A stretch of 64,000 bases of DNA from CAVVFX01 sp963777595. Its GTDB lineage: Bacteria > Acidobacteriota > Terriglobia > Bryobacterales > Bryobacteraceae. Of the stretch, positions 26,483 to 36,410 are shown in pieces. How positions within the stretch are numbered: position 1 is the stretch's first letter; each line of letters starts with the position of its first letter. Both the position numbers and the translations under genes were made by a program. Where the stretch lies: the NCBI GenBank assembly GCA_963777595.1, contig CAVZRE010000028.1:24144-88143 (forward strand), given 5' to 3'. Under the pieces are notes generated by a model, which saw only the letters and a program-made list of their open reading frames with translations, was not told the DNA's origin and did not search any database.

Positions 26483-29400
26483 CTCGAGCTACAGTCTCCT
26501 TGCGCTGATAAATCACGATATAAGCCGCTGGGACGATAAAAATTGTCAGAAGGACCGAAGCGCTCAGCCCGCCAATGATCGCCTGCGCCATGGGCGCATA
26601 TTGCTCGGCGCCCGTGCCCAGTTTGAGTGCCATCGGAATCATTCCGATAGATGGTGGCGAGCGATGTCATCAGAATCGGCCGCAGGCGTACCCGGCAGGA
26701 CGTGATGACGGCATCGCTCACGGACATGCCCTGCTCGCGAAGCCGGTGCGCAAAATCGACGATCAGGATGCTGTTCGATGCCGCAATTCCGACCAGCATG
26801 AGCACGCCCATCAGCGACATCACGTTCAAGGTGGTCCCGGTGAGCGACCAGAATCACCAGCACGCCGATCAGTGCCCATCGGAATCGCGAGCATGATGAG
26901 CACCGGATCGATAAAGGAACGGAACTGCGCCACCAGAATCAGGTAGAGCAGAACGAACGACAGGCTGAGTCCGATGGCGAAGCTGCGGAACGATTGCTGC
27001 ATGCCGAGCACCATGCCGCGCAGATTCACGCGCATGTTGGCGGCATGCGGAATCGTCGCCACGATGTTCTGGATCGCCTTGGTGACCCGGCCCAGGTCTT
27101 CGCTCTTCGGCGGTGACATAAACGTCGGCGGTGCGCTGGATCTGGTAGTGATCCACTTCGGTAGGGCTTTGAAGGTTGACCAGTTTCACAACGGTGTCGA
27201 GCGTGGTGGGCTCTTTCAGATTCGGCGCGCGCAGCGGAATGTTTTTGAGATCAAGCGGCGTGTGAATCGCCGGCGTGCCGTTCTCGTAATATTGAACGGT
27301 CAGGAAATAGTTGTTTCCCGTTTTGCCGGTCGGACCAGTAATTGGGAGCGATCATCGCGTTCGAATTCAGCGCCGTGATGACGTTGTCGACGATTTCTTT
27401 CTGGGTCAGGCCGAGTTCCGCGGCATGAACGCGGTCGACGTCCATGCGCAGGCCGGGATAATCCATGTCCTGCGGAATGTAAACCTGCGCCGACGTTGTC
27501 AAGCTTTGAGATCCGCGCCGCGAGTTCCTGCGCCAAGCGGAAATCCCCGGCAGGTCGGGGCTGGTGACCTGAACGTCGATGGGCGCGGGCATGCCGGTGT
27601 TCAGAACGGCGTCCACCATCGATCCGCTTTGGACGAAGGTTCGCAACTCCGGGAACTGCTCGGTGAATGGCGCGTTTGCACGCGGTCCATGTATTCGTAG
27701 CTGCTGGTCTTATGATCGTCGGTGAGCTGGGTCTGAATGGTCGCCGTGTAGGCGCCGGAGTTCGTGGTGTAGAGAGAGGAGAAATCGTTCACCACGCCGA
27801 TATTGGAAACGGTGAGTGCGGAAATCGTCAGGCGCGACCGTTTTCTTGATCAGATCCTCCACTTTGGCGACATAGTCGTTCGTCAGTTCGATGCGGGAGC
27901 CGGTGGGCGCTTTCAGATTGATCGTGAATTGCCCGGCGTCGGAGCGCGGGAAGAACGAGAGCCCGAGCAAGGGAAAGAGCCCGAGGCTAAGCACGAACGC
28001 GCCCATCAGCACGCCACCGTGAAGAGCGGGAACCTGCGTCGCGCGCCGCACCAGTTTTTCGTACACATCCAGCAGGCGGTTAAATCCGCGATTGAAGGCG
28101 GCATTGAAGCGCCGCCCACAGGAACGTTTGGCTCCGTCGATGCGCCCGCCTGCGCCGTGTTCGCCGTGACCGTGCGGAACCGCCTTCAGAAAGCGCGAGC
28201 AGAACAGCGGGATCACCGTCATCGCGACGATAAAGGAAACCACCAGCGCAATGCAGAACGACAGCGCCAGCGCCGAGAACAGGAACTTACTGACGCCGAA
28301 GAGCAACGTGACCGGGAAGAAGTCGACTACCGCGACCAGCGTCGCCGCCAGCACAGCCAGCGTAACTTCGGAGGCGCCCACCTCCGCGGCGACCGCCGGC
28401 GATTCGCCCATTTCCAGATGCCGGTAAATATTTTCAATCGAAATCACCGAATTGTCGATGACGCGGGAAAAAGCCAGCGCGAGACCCCCCAGGATCATCG
28501 TGTTGATGGTGGCGTTGCCTAAATTCAGAAAGATGAACGTTGCCAGAGCCGAGATCGGAATCGAGAGCAGAACGGCGGTGGTTGCCCGGAAGTTTCCCAG
28601 AAACAGCAGGATCATGAGGCTGGTCAGCACGAGCCCGATCAGCGTTTCATGCAGCACCGTATTGATCGCTTCTTTCACGAAGACCGACTGATCGAAAAGA
28701 GATCCGCCTTCATCTGCTTCGGGATATCGAACAGATGCCCGATCACGTTCCGGACGCCGTTGACTACCTGAATGGTGTTGGTATCGCCGCCCTGTTTCAG
28801 GATCGGGATGTAGGAAGATTTCTGGCCGTCGACGCGCACGATGTTGTATTGCGTGGCGCTTGAGTCTTCAGCCTTTCCGACATCGCCGACACGGACCCAA
28901 GAGCCGCCGACCGTTTTGAGCGGCACATCGTTCAACTCCGCCATGTTGTCGACGAGACTGTTGGAGTAGATGTAATAATCGAACGGCCCCATCTTTACGT
29001 CGCCCGCCGGCAGAATCAGATTCTGATTGTTCACGGCGTTGACGACGTCCATAACGCTGAGATCGCGGGAAAGGAGCTTGAACGGATCGACATGGATCAT
29101 GATCTGCCGGTACTTTCCGCCGAAGGTAGCGGGGATGGATACGCCGGGCACGGTCACAATCTGATTGCGGATGGCAAACTGGGCAAAATCGTGGAGCTGG
29201 GTCTCGGTCAGGCCGGCGCCTTTGACCGCGACCAGCGAGACCGGCAGACTCGACGCATCGGATTTCAGGACCACCGGCGGCAGCGTTCCCGGCGGCAGAC
29301 GCTTCAAATCGGCCAGGGCAAGATTCGAAAGCTGCGTCACGTCGGCATCGGCGCTGGTGTTCGACTGAAAAAAGACGCGAATCATGCTGACGCCGAGAAT

Positions 29401-29646
29401 GGAGTGCGACTCCATATGGTCGATGCCGCTAGCCAGCGTGAAGAAACGCTCCAGCGGCGCGGTGATGTTCGCCTCGATATCCTGCGGCGGCATGCCTGAA
29501 TAGAAAGTGGCGACGACCACTTGGGGCAGATTGATCGCGGGGAAAAGATCGACCGGCATGCCCAAAACGGCGACGACGCCGAGCACGACGACCACCAGGC
29601 AGAGGACGATGATGAAGTAGGGGTTACGAATCGAAAAGGCCGACAT
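26475..29646 (-). CDS. RND multidrug efflux permease (AcrB-type), frame broken many times
   Basis: The protein would be about 1057 residues, as expected for AcrB-type pumps. It starts MSAFSIRNPYFIIVLCLVV, with the first transmembrane helix, then LGMPVDLFPAINLPQVVV, the porter-domain segment FYSGMPPQDIEANITAPLER and VPGVSIPATFGGKYRQIMI. The helix bundle carries FLGNFRATTAVLLSIPISAL and a variant of the proton-relay helix, LALAFSRVIDNSVISIENI. The C-terminus is VLLTIFIVPAAYIVIYQRK. Breaks lie near 28680, 27730, 27640, 27520, 27350, 27120, 26860 and 26650. It exports hydrophobic compounds by proton antiport with the adaptor upstream and the TolC protein downstream. Confidence 0.87.
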
Positions 29647-29659
29647 ATTGAACGTCCTT

Positions 29660-30905
29660 CTACTTTTGGGCGCTTCCCTCAAAGGAGACAGACTGCTGGA
29701 GTTTCGGTTTCACGTTCTGTCCTGCTTTCAGTCCGCTGCGATCGCTTACCACCACCTGCTCGGCCGGCCGTTAGACCGCTGCTGACGTCCACGTAATCCG
29801 GCATCTGGATGCCAAGCGTGACCGGCCTGATTTCGATACGGTTGTCTGAATCCACCACCATCACCGAGGTCTGGTCGCCTTGACGATCGATGGCCTGCAA
29901 GGGCACAACCAGCGCCGCGGGATTATTGCCCAGGGTGATGTCGGCTTCCGCGTACGTCCCCGGAATCAATTTCCCATCGGGGTTGGGAATGTCTACTTCG
30001 GTGTGCATGGTTCGCGTTGCACCGCTGACGTCGACGGAGAAGCGCGCCACTTTGCCACGAACGGTCAAGTTGTTTAACGCGGGTACGCGGACCTCCACCG
30101 GATCGCCGACATGGATGTATTTCACATCCGACTCCGGCACCGGGATCACCAGTCTATAGAGATTTTCGTCCGAGAGCCGAACCAACGGTGTTGCTTGGGT
30201 AGAGGTGGTGCCGGCCTGCATGAGCGCGCCGAGATTGGCATAGCGCTGCGTAACTACGCCATCGAAAGGAGCCGTGATCTTCGAATAGTCGTAAAGCGCT
30301 TGGTCGTGGCTAAGCTTGGCTTTGGCCATGACCAATTGGCTCTGAGCTCCCTGATAAGCGCCCTTAGCCGCTTCGACTTGAGATTCGGCTGCCAGATCCT
30401 TTCCCTGGGCATCGTCCACTTCCTGTTGGGCGACCAGGCCGGGCTGCGCTTTAGCGACACCCGCCAGCCGCTGATACTGCAGATGCACCATATTGTGTTG
30501 GGCTTTTGCCCGGCCCATTTCGCTCTCGGCGCGCGAGACCTGGTCCTGCTGCGCGCGGATGGCGGCCTTGTCCTCATCCAGTTGCGCTTGCAGTTCGGGC
30601 ACCTCAAGCACGGCCATAATTTGGCCTTTACGCACATGAGAACCGTAATCTACGCTGAGCGACTTGACGTAGCCAGCCTCTTTGGCATAAACCTCGATTT
30701 CCTGAAATGGCACCAGTTCCGAACTGAGGGTCAGCCGCTCCGCAACGGGGCGGAGCTTCACGATTGCGGTTCCGACTACTTCTTCCGGTGTGGAGCTTGG
30801 CGAATCACTGGTCTTCGCCGACACGTCTCGCCGGGTACAGGACGAGATCAGCGCAATTGCCAGAATTCCGGCAAACGTTGCAGCTTTTCGGCCGGGTTTG
30901 GTCAC
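29660..30905 (-). CDS. RND periplasmic adaptor (membrane fusion) lipoprotein, frame broken at the end
   Basis: The signal ends in a lipobox, ALISSC, so the adaptor is anchored by lipid in the inner membrane. Then come the barrel-sandwich part (VEVYAKEAGYVKSLSVDYGS-like, ending GQIMAVLEVPEL), a long coiled-coil hairpin (QLDEDKAAIRAQQDQVSRAE onward), the second lipoyl half (KITAPFDGVVTQRYANLGAL), the beta-barrel and the membrane-proximal domain (GTYAEADITLGNNPAALVVP). One extra base near 29765 shifts the frame; beyond it EQVVVSDRSGLKAGQNVKPK continues to the stop at 29660, and 1246 nt fits one extra base. It is the first gene of the efflux operon, 13 bp from the RND gene. Confidence 0.88.
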
Positions 30906-31144
30906 TGCCGTGAAACCTTTAGTCGGCAGCCTTCCTCGAAACTGCTGGATTGCATTTGCGTGTTGGATAACATTTAGCTGACTGAAGGAGACTCACGACC
31001 TGATTCGGGGGTTGCCCAAGACATCCGGCACCCCGAATGTATCTCATCCGGTTTTCGGTGAGCCATACCAGGAGCTTGGTATTTTTGGAAAAAAGGCCTG
31101 GTAGTTCGCTTCGGAAAAGCAAAAGCTCGGTTAGCATAGAATCG

Positions 31145-32590
31145 ATGCCGGTGCGAAAGGTAGGTCTGCTTTATTCCAATCAAGGTGGTGCGGACCGGGT
31201 ATCCATCAGTTCGCGTCTTGCCAGTTCGCGTCTGGCTTTGTTCATTGGCTTCGGCGGTCTCCTGATGATCATGGCTCTAGCCGGAATCGACGCCCTGCGG
31301 GTGTTCCAACGGTTCCGGGAGAGTGACGAACGGATCCGAGGGCGTTATCTATCTCAAAATCACGTCCTAAACGACATCCGGTCGGATGTTTACCTTTCAG
31401 GGACCTACGTTAGGGATTATCTGCTCGAGCCAGATCCCGCCAGGGCCGCGATTTTCCGTGCCAGCCTGGAAGATGTTCGAAAGCACATGGAATCTTCGCT
31501 CGAAGTCTACGGTCGACAGAGCGCGCCGGCGGAGGCCGAACATTATTCGGCGCTGAAAACGCAGTTGACGAACTACTGGGGCATTTTGGCGCCGGTCTTT
31601 CAGTGGGATGCACTCGAAAGGCGCCGGTCGGGGTATACTTTCCTGCGCGACGAAGTATTTCCACGGCGGCAGAACATGCTGGCGATCGCCGATAGAATCA
31701 CTGCGATCAACGAACAACAGCTCACCGCCGGGAATGAACAGGTGGTTTCCCTGTTGCTTCGCTTCCAAACGCGTGTTCTGGTCACTCTGGTGGCCGCACT
31801 CGTTCTCGGTATAGGAATGGCAGCGTTCAGTATCCGCAGAATTCTGAGGCTGGAGAACCAGGCTCGCCTGCGCTATGAGGAAACGGCCGAAGCGCGCAGC
31901 CAGCTGAAGGATCTCTCTGCGCGCCTTGTGCAAGCGCAGGAAACCGAGCGCCGCGCTCTTTCGCGAGAATTACACGATGAAGTCGGCCAGTCACTCTCGG
32001 CAGTCCTGGTTGAATTGCGTAACCTTTCGTCCGGCCTGGGCATCCGTTCGGCGGAACAGACACGCAGCCACGTGGAAACAGTGAAGGGCCTGGTAGAGAG
32101 CGCGGTCCGGGTGATTCGCAACATGGCTTTGCTGCTACGGCCATCCATGCTGGATGACCTGGGATTGATTCCCGCGCTCAAATGGCAGGCCCGGGAATGC
32201 GCCAAGCGGACCTCTATGAACGTGAACGTAGCGACCGAAGTCGAGTCTGACGACCTTCCCGACGAGTATAAGACCTGCGTTTATCGCGTTGTGCAGGAGG
32301 CGTTGCACAATTGCGAACGCCATTCGCACGCTACGACGGTGCGCATCCGGGTCGAACAGAAATTTGACCGTTTGACGCTGGTCATCCAAGACGATGGGCA
32401 AGGCTTTGATGTCCGGCATATGAAAGGAGTGGGCCTGCTCGGCGTCCAAGAGCGTGTTGCGCGGCTCGGGGGCATAGCGAGCATACACTCAAAGCCAGGA
32501 GACGGAACCATTCTCTCAATAGAGTTGCCGTTAACCCCGGAGCAGCGGAGTATCGAAACCCGTGGAACCTATTCGCATCCTGTTAGCTGA
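31145..32590 (+). CDS. NarL-type sensor histidine kinase
   Basis: Start MPVRKVGLLYSNQGG. Two membrane helices (SRLALFIGFGGLLMIMALAG and RFQTRVLVTLVAALVLGIGM) flank a periplasmic helical bundle of about 160 residues that resembles the CHASE3/4HB class. The cytoplasmic part has a HisKA_3 domain with the phospho-accepting histidine in SRELHDEVGQSLSAVL, and an ATPase domain with VVQEALHNCERHSHA (N box), DDGQGFD (G1) and GVGLLGVQERV (G2). The response regulator gene overlaps its end by 29 bp. The pair is divergent from the RND efflux operon with about 240 bp between, so regulation of that pump is a fair guess, but not shown. Confidence 0.9.
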   Translation: MPVRKVGLLYSNQGGADRVSISSRLASSRLALFIGFGGLLMIMALAGIDALRVFQRFRESDERIRGRYLSQNHVLNDIRSDVYLSGTYVRDYLLEPDPARAAIFRASLEDVRKHMESSLEVYGRQSAPAEAEHYSALKTQLTNYWGILAPVFQWDALERRRSGYTFLRDEVFPRRQNMLAIADRITAINEQQLTAGNEQVVSLLLRFQTRVLVTLVAALVLGIGMAAFSIRRILRLENQARLRYEETAEARSQLKDLSARLVQAQETERRALSRELHDEVGQSLSAVLVELRNLSSGLGIRSAEQTRSHVETVKGLVESAVRVIRNMALLLRPSMLDDLGLIPALKWQARECAKRTSMNVNVATEVESDDLPDEYKTCVYRVVQEALHNCERHSHATTVRIRVEQKFDRLTLVIQDDGQGFDVRHMKGVGLLGVQERVARLGGIASIHSKPGDGTILSIELPLTPEQRSIETRGTYSHPVS

Positions 32591-33212
32591 CGATCACACA
32601 GTCATGCGGCGGGGCTTGCGGCTTCTGCTGGACAGCCAGCCTGAATTTAGCGTGGTCGCTGAGGCGGCAGATGGGCGGCAGGCGGTTGAGCAAGCCGAAG
32701 CGACTCATCCGGATGTCGCCGTAATCGATATCGCCATGCCCAATTTGAGCGGCATCGAAGCCGCACAGCGCATAACGGCGGCGCACCCCCACACCGCGGT
32801 TGTGATTCTCAGCATGCACTCCGACGAAGGCTACGTTTTGCGAGCCCTGAAGGCTGGCGCCAAAGGCTACCTGCTCAAGGATTCTCCCGAAGGCGATTTG
32901 ATCGAGGCCATCAAGGCCGTGCATCAAGGCAAGACGTTTTTCGGCCCGGAGATCAGCAAAATGCTGGTGGAGGATTACGTCCGAGAAATCAGAACGAGGG
33001 GAGCAGAAGATGCCTACGATCTGCTGACCTCGCGGGAGCGTGAGATCCTACAACTCGTAGCGGAACGGAAACTGAATAAGGAAATCGCCGCTGCATTGAA
33101 TCTAAGTCCTTACACGGTAGAAACGCATCGCCGAAACTTGCAGGAGAAGTTGAATCTGCATAGCCTCGCCGATTTGATCCTCTACGCGGTCAGAAAAGGC
33201 ATCATTTCCTGA
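32562..33212 (+). CDS. NarL/FixJ-type response regulator
   Basis: A 216-residue two-domain regulator. The receiver has the acidic pair D10-D11, phospho-acceptor D56 in VAVIDIAMPN, and the conserved lysine in GYLLKDSP. The C-terminal LuxR-type helix-turn-helix is LTSREREILQLVAERKLNKE followed by LSPYTVETHRRNLQEKLNLH. GTG is the start and lies inside the kinase gene, which favours equal, coupled production. It should be phosphorylated by the upstream kinase and bind DNA as a dimer. Its last 11 bases overlap the end of the convergent receiver gene. Confidence 0.93.
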   Translation: MEPIRILLADDHTVMRRGLRLLLDSQPEFSVVAEAADGRQAVEQAEATHPDVAVIDIAMPNLSGIEAAQRITAAHPHTAVVILSMHSDEGYVLRALKAGAKGYLLKDSPEGDLIEAIKAVHQGKTFFGPEISKMLVEDYVREIRTRGAEDAYDLLTSREREILQLVAERKLNKEIAAALNLSPYTVETHRRNLQEKLNLHSLADLILYAVRKGIIS

Positions 33213-33669
33213 CCGCCGAGGTCAACTCTGCGGAGATATCCGGGTCCCGGGAAATAAACCGCAATACAGCCTGGATCGCATGGAGAGCGGTGTTTCTGCG
33301 CAGCGGCCGCACCAGGACATCATAGCCGCCATGTTGCAATACGCTGCGCCACAAGTCGTCTCCGCTTACGGGCGAAACCAGCAAGATACAGCTTCGTGAC
33401 GAACACTTCGCGAGGCGATCCATCACTTCACGCCAGGGATATCCGGGCTGATTACGATCACACAAGATGATCTCAAAATGGCTTTGCGAGGCCAACTGGA
33501 AAGCATCCCGCGGGGAATGCGTAAGGCGCAGATCCCAATTGTATTGCTGCGCCATGCACATTAGTAAAATGTTGTCGTCACTAGACGTCGAGAGAGCCAG
33601 GATCCGCAAACGCTGTTCAGGGGATGGGGGCTCTTCCTCTTGCCTTTTGAACCAACTCGTTAGCCGCAC
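33202..33669 (-). CDS. Stand-alone receiver-like protein
   Basis: The 155-residue product is a single receiver-like domain: LRILALSTSSDDNILLMCMA at the start, with the acidic pair reduced to S-S-D-D, a possible acceptor D in EIILCDRNQPGYPW, and GGYDVLVRPLRR where the conserved lysine is replaced by arginine. It probably does not switch by normal phosphorylation. A short basic N-terminus (MRLTSWFKRQEEEP) is unexplained. It follows the similar gene at 33673-34149 with a 3-bp gap, so the two are a tandem pair, and overlaps the convergent NarL regulator by 11 bp. Confidence 0.75.
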   Translation of the reverse strand: MRLTSWFKRQEEEPPSPEQRLRILALSTSSDDNILLMCMAQQYNWDLRLTHSPRDAFQLASQSHFEIILCDRNQPGYPWREVMDRLAKCSSRSCILLVSPVSGDDLWRSVLQHGGYDVLVRPLRRNTALHAIQAVLRFISRDPDISAELTSAVRK

Positions 33670-33672
33670 GAT

Positions 33673-34149
33673 TTACGTCCTTCGACTCTCCGCCAGAACG
33701 GCGGGCTTTCGCATGCTATCCCAGTAGGACAACGCCAATTTAACAAGACGTTCAACTTTGAGTGCCTGAAGCGGCTTGGGAAGAACGTCGTATCCGCGCC
33801 GTCGGGTAAGTTCCTGAGATAGGTATGTGTCAGACACACCAGACACTAAGATGACGCACGGGGTATGCGGCAAAGACGCGAGCCTCTCCACGGCTGCCCG
33901 CCAATCGGTTTCCGGCCAATCGCGGTCGATCAGGATCACCGGCGCGGTCAGTTGGCTGGCGACGGAGTACGCTTCCTCGCAGGATTCAGCGAAGCGGACG
34001 TCCAATGGTTCCTGGCCGAAAACATTGGCAAGAACGTGCCGGTCTTGCTCGTTGACTACGAGGGCAACCACGGGGATGCGCGGCGAGGGAGTTATGGGGC
34101 GAGAGACTCCGGTGAACAACGAATGAACCATCTCCCAGACCCGCGACAT
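33673..34149 (-). CDS. Stand-alone receiver-like protein
   Basis: About 158 residues from the start MSRVWEMVHSLFTG, chosen over an ATG 57 bases upstream because GGTGGGGG lies near it. The receiver fold is visible: VVALVVNEQDRHVLANVFGQ, acceptor aspartate in VILIDRDWPETDW, CVILVSGVSDTYLSQEL, and the switch lysine in YDVLPKPLQA, which the sister gene at 33202-33669 has lost. There is no output domain, so it would act through protein contact. The tandem pair sits tail to tail with the kinase/regulator genes and may feed the same path. Confidence 0.75.
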   Translation of the reverse strand: MSRVWEMVHSLFTGVSRPITPSPRIPVVALVVNEQDRHVLANVFGQEPLDVRFAESCEEAYSVASQLTAPVILIDRDWPETDWRAAVERLASLPHTPCVILVSGVSDTYLSQELTRRRGYDVLPKPLQALKVERLVKLALSYWDSMRKPAVLAESRRT

Positions 34150-34427
34150 TCGAAAACCCCCACCGCTATGCCCATCGGACGACGGCGATCGAAGAGTTCC
34201 ACTCATCGTCCATATCTCCGCCCTCGAGCTTAACGTCGATCGAGTATCTTCGGAAATACCAGGCCTATGGTATTCGTAAGCGGAAAATTCCAGTAGAGAC
34301 GCGCCTCCATCCCTTGCAAGCGCGTGGTCATGTTAGATATCGAGAACTGGATTAGTGGCCATCTTCCCGCGCTGGCAACAGCATGCGCGGTTCCATCCGA
34401 TTGTGCAGCTATTACAGCAAGCGGCTA

Positions 34428-35771
34428 TCAGGGCTTGTAGCTCGACGACAAATAGTCGACCAGACCATTGCGCTCTTCGGGAGTTACCACAGCGCCCCAC
34501 CCGGTCATTTTCGTCACTTCGCGATCCCATTGCGCGCGTGTGAGGCGCTGCTGGCGCATCATGTGCTCGTCGTGGCAGACAAAGCAGGCGGCCTTGTAGC
34601 CGCTAGGTGCGGGTTGAGTTTCGGCCTCAGGCGCCGCGGTGTAGGCAGGCCGCGTCGCTGATATCGTGACGGCCCTCGGTTGCGCGGCGTTGTAGAGGTA
34701 GCCATTGGGATTCCACTCGGCTTCGAGTGGCTGGGATTGACCGGATTCGTTGGTAGCGCGCGAGATTAGCGTGTATTGGCCTTCAGCAGCTTCCCACGTG
34801 TAGGCGAATTTGCGGAACCCATACTTGGTGGGCTTACTGGTGAAGTTCGCGGGCACCCATGTCCTGCCGGCATCCGCGGAGATCTCGACTTTGACAACGG
34901 GAGAAGTATTGGACCATGCCACGCCCTGCACGGTAACAACTCCGGGCGCGGCCCACTCGCCGGGACTCGCGATCACGGACTTCACGTTGAGGTCTGTGAC
35001 GGGAACCATGTCCTTCGGGTCGACGGCTGTGCCGGGAGCGACGCGCTGGGCCGGATGCCGGTAGGCCGTCTTCATCCAGAAACCATCAAAGTCGTGATCG
35101 AGGAGCTCGATGCGGGTGAGCCACTTGATCCAGGAGTCGCTAGCCCAGCCCGGGGCGATGACGCGAAGGGGGAAGCCGTGATCCGGGGTGAGCGGCTTAC
35201 CGTTCATCTCCCAGGCGACGAGAGTATCTGGATGCATCGCCTTGCCGACTTCCAGGGTGCGCTGAAACTTCGGCATTTTAGCGAACGGTACGTCGGCGCC
35301 ATTCAGCAGGAGTTGTGTGGCCCCGGGTTTGACGCCGGCTTTTCCCAGGACATCTCTTAATCGGACGCCGCTCCAGCGGGCATTACCGACGCTGCCGAAT
35401 CGCCATTGGGCGCCGGCGACGTGCGGCTGATAAAAGCTGCGGCCGTTTCCGGCGCATTCGAGCACGCTGACCATCTCAACACGCGGAAGTTTCTTCAAAT
35501 CGTCGAGGGTGAGGGTGAGTGGGTGATCCACCAGTCCCGCGATTTCCAGTTTCCAGTCCAGGAGTTTGATCTCTGGAACCGTGGTGTGGCACCGGACGAA
35601 AAAGTGTTCGACGGGCGTGATCTCGTCGATGAAGCCTTCGACAGGCATTTCGAGATCTTTTGGGCTGGGCGAGAGCGTGATGAGGCTAGCCGGCTGTCCG
35701 GCCGCCGGGTTGCTGCGCGGCAACAACGCCGCCGCGCCAGTGAGGAAGAGACCTCGTCGAGTGAGCTTCAT
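34428..35771 (-). CDS. Sulfite-dehydrogenase-like molybdopterin enzyme with C-terminal cytochrome segment
   Basis: A 447-residue exported protein. MKLTRRGLFLTGAAALLPRS is a Tat signal, as expected for a folded molybdoenzyme. The sulfite-oxidase-type molybdopterin domain has the Mo-ligating cysteine in VSVLECAGNGRSFYQP, then WRFGSVGNARWSGVRLRDVL, DHGFPLRVIAPGW and WIKWLTRIELL. A dimerisation domain follows (VEISADAGRTWVPA). The last 90 residues carry one haem site, CFVCHDEHMM, with methionines following, and so look like a small c-type cytochrome fused to the enzyme. In SorAB-type sulfite dehydrogenases the cytochrome is a separate subunit. It likely oxidises sulfite or a related compound in the periplasm. 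Confidence 0.87.
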   Translation of the reverse strand: MKLTRRGLFLTGAAALLPRSNPAAGQPASLITLSPSPKDLEMPVEGFIDEITPVEHFFVRCHTTVPEIKLLDWKLEIAGLVDHPLTLTLDDLKKLPRVEMVSVLECAGNGRSFYQPHVAGAQWRFGSVGNARWSGVRLRDVLGKAGVKPGATQLLLNGADVPFAKMPKFQRTLEVGKAMHPDTLVAWEMNGKPLTPDHGFPLRVIAPGWASDSWIKWLTRIELLDHDFDGFWMKTAYRHPAQRVAPGTAVDPKDMVPVTDLNVKSVIASPGEWAAPGVVTVQGVAWSNTSPVVKVEISADAGRTWVPANFTSKPTKYGFRKFAYTWEAAEGQYTLISRATNESGQSQPLEAEWNPNGYLYNAAQPRAVTISATRPAYTAAPEAETQPAPSGYKAACFVCHDEHMMRQQRLTRAQWDREVTKMTGWGAVVTPEERNGLVDYLSSSYKP

Positions 35772-36068
35772 GCCTTTGCCACCTTTCGTTGGTTTATTGT
35801 ATCTGGCCGCAGTCTAGTATGCGACCAACAGTCTAGCGAGTGCGAAGTGCGTCGACATAATTCACAGCGAAAGGGTGAAGGACTTCGCGCGACAACCCAT
35901 TACGACCACATCAGAAGGCTGGGCCTCGTCTCGGGCCTTCTCAACTTGTTTTTCGGCAACTCGTCGACGCCCTGCCGGCAGTGCGGCCAGCGGCGTTCGC
36001 GCGGGGCAAAGCATCCCGCGCCGTGCTGAGCGGGCTTTATTCTCAAATCACGAAAGCAGGAGTAAGAT
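35772..36068. other. Intergenic region, no gene seen
   Basis: About 297 bases between the divergent molybdoenzyme and EAL genes. It must contain the start region of the molybdoenzyme gene. The only clear element is GGAG just before the EAL start. No repeat or gene remnant was recognised. Confidence 0.35.
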
Positions 36069-36410
36069 ATGCCCATGACTCCTGATTCTAAGCAAGTCAG
36101 ACGTGCTTTGAACAGCGGGCAATTCGTACCGTTTTTTCAACCGATAGTAGCGGTACGGACTGCTGAACTAGTCGGGTTTGAAGTTCTGGCTCGCTGGGAC
36201 CACCCGGACACGGGCATCATCGCGCCGGACGTTTTCATGCCGCTGGCCGAGAAAGAGGGCTGGATTCGGGAGTTGACTGCGATCATCGTTCGCAGCGCAT
36301 TTGTCTCCGCGGCAGAGGAGCTGCCGGCTCCTTTAACGATTTCGATCAATATCTCTCCTTTGGAGTTACACCACGCGGAACTGACGCAACAAATCGTGCG
36401 GCACCTGTGA
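36069..36410 (+). pseudogene. EAL-domain protein, truncated to its first half
   Basis: The frame starts with a good ribosome site and reads a normal EAL phosphodiesterase domain: FVPFFQPIVAVRTAELVGFE, then VLAR in place of EAL's ALAR (an E-V-L variant), LAEKEGWIRELTAIIVRSAF and TISINISPLELHHAEL. It stops after 113 residues, where a full domain needs about 240, so the metal-binding second half is gone. Full EAL domains degrade cyclic di-GMP; this piece should not. The break falls within a few bases of a foreign Ig-like fragment on the other strand. Confidence 0.8.
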
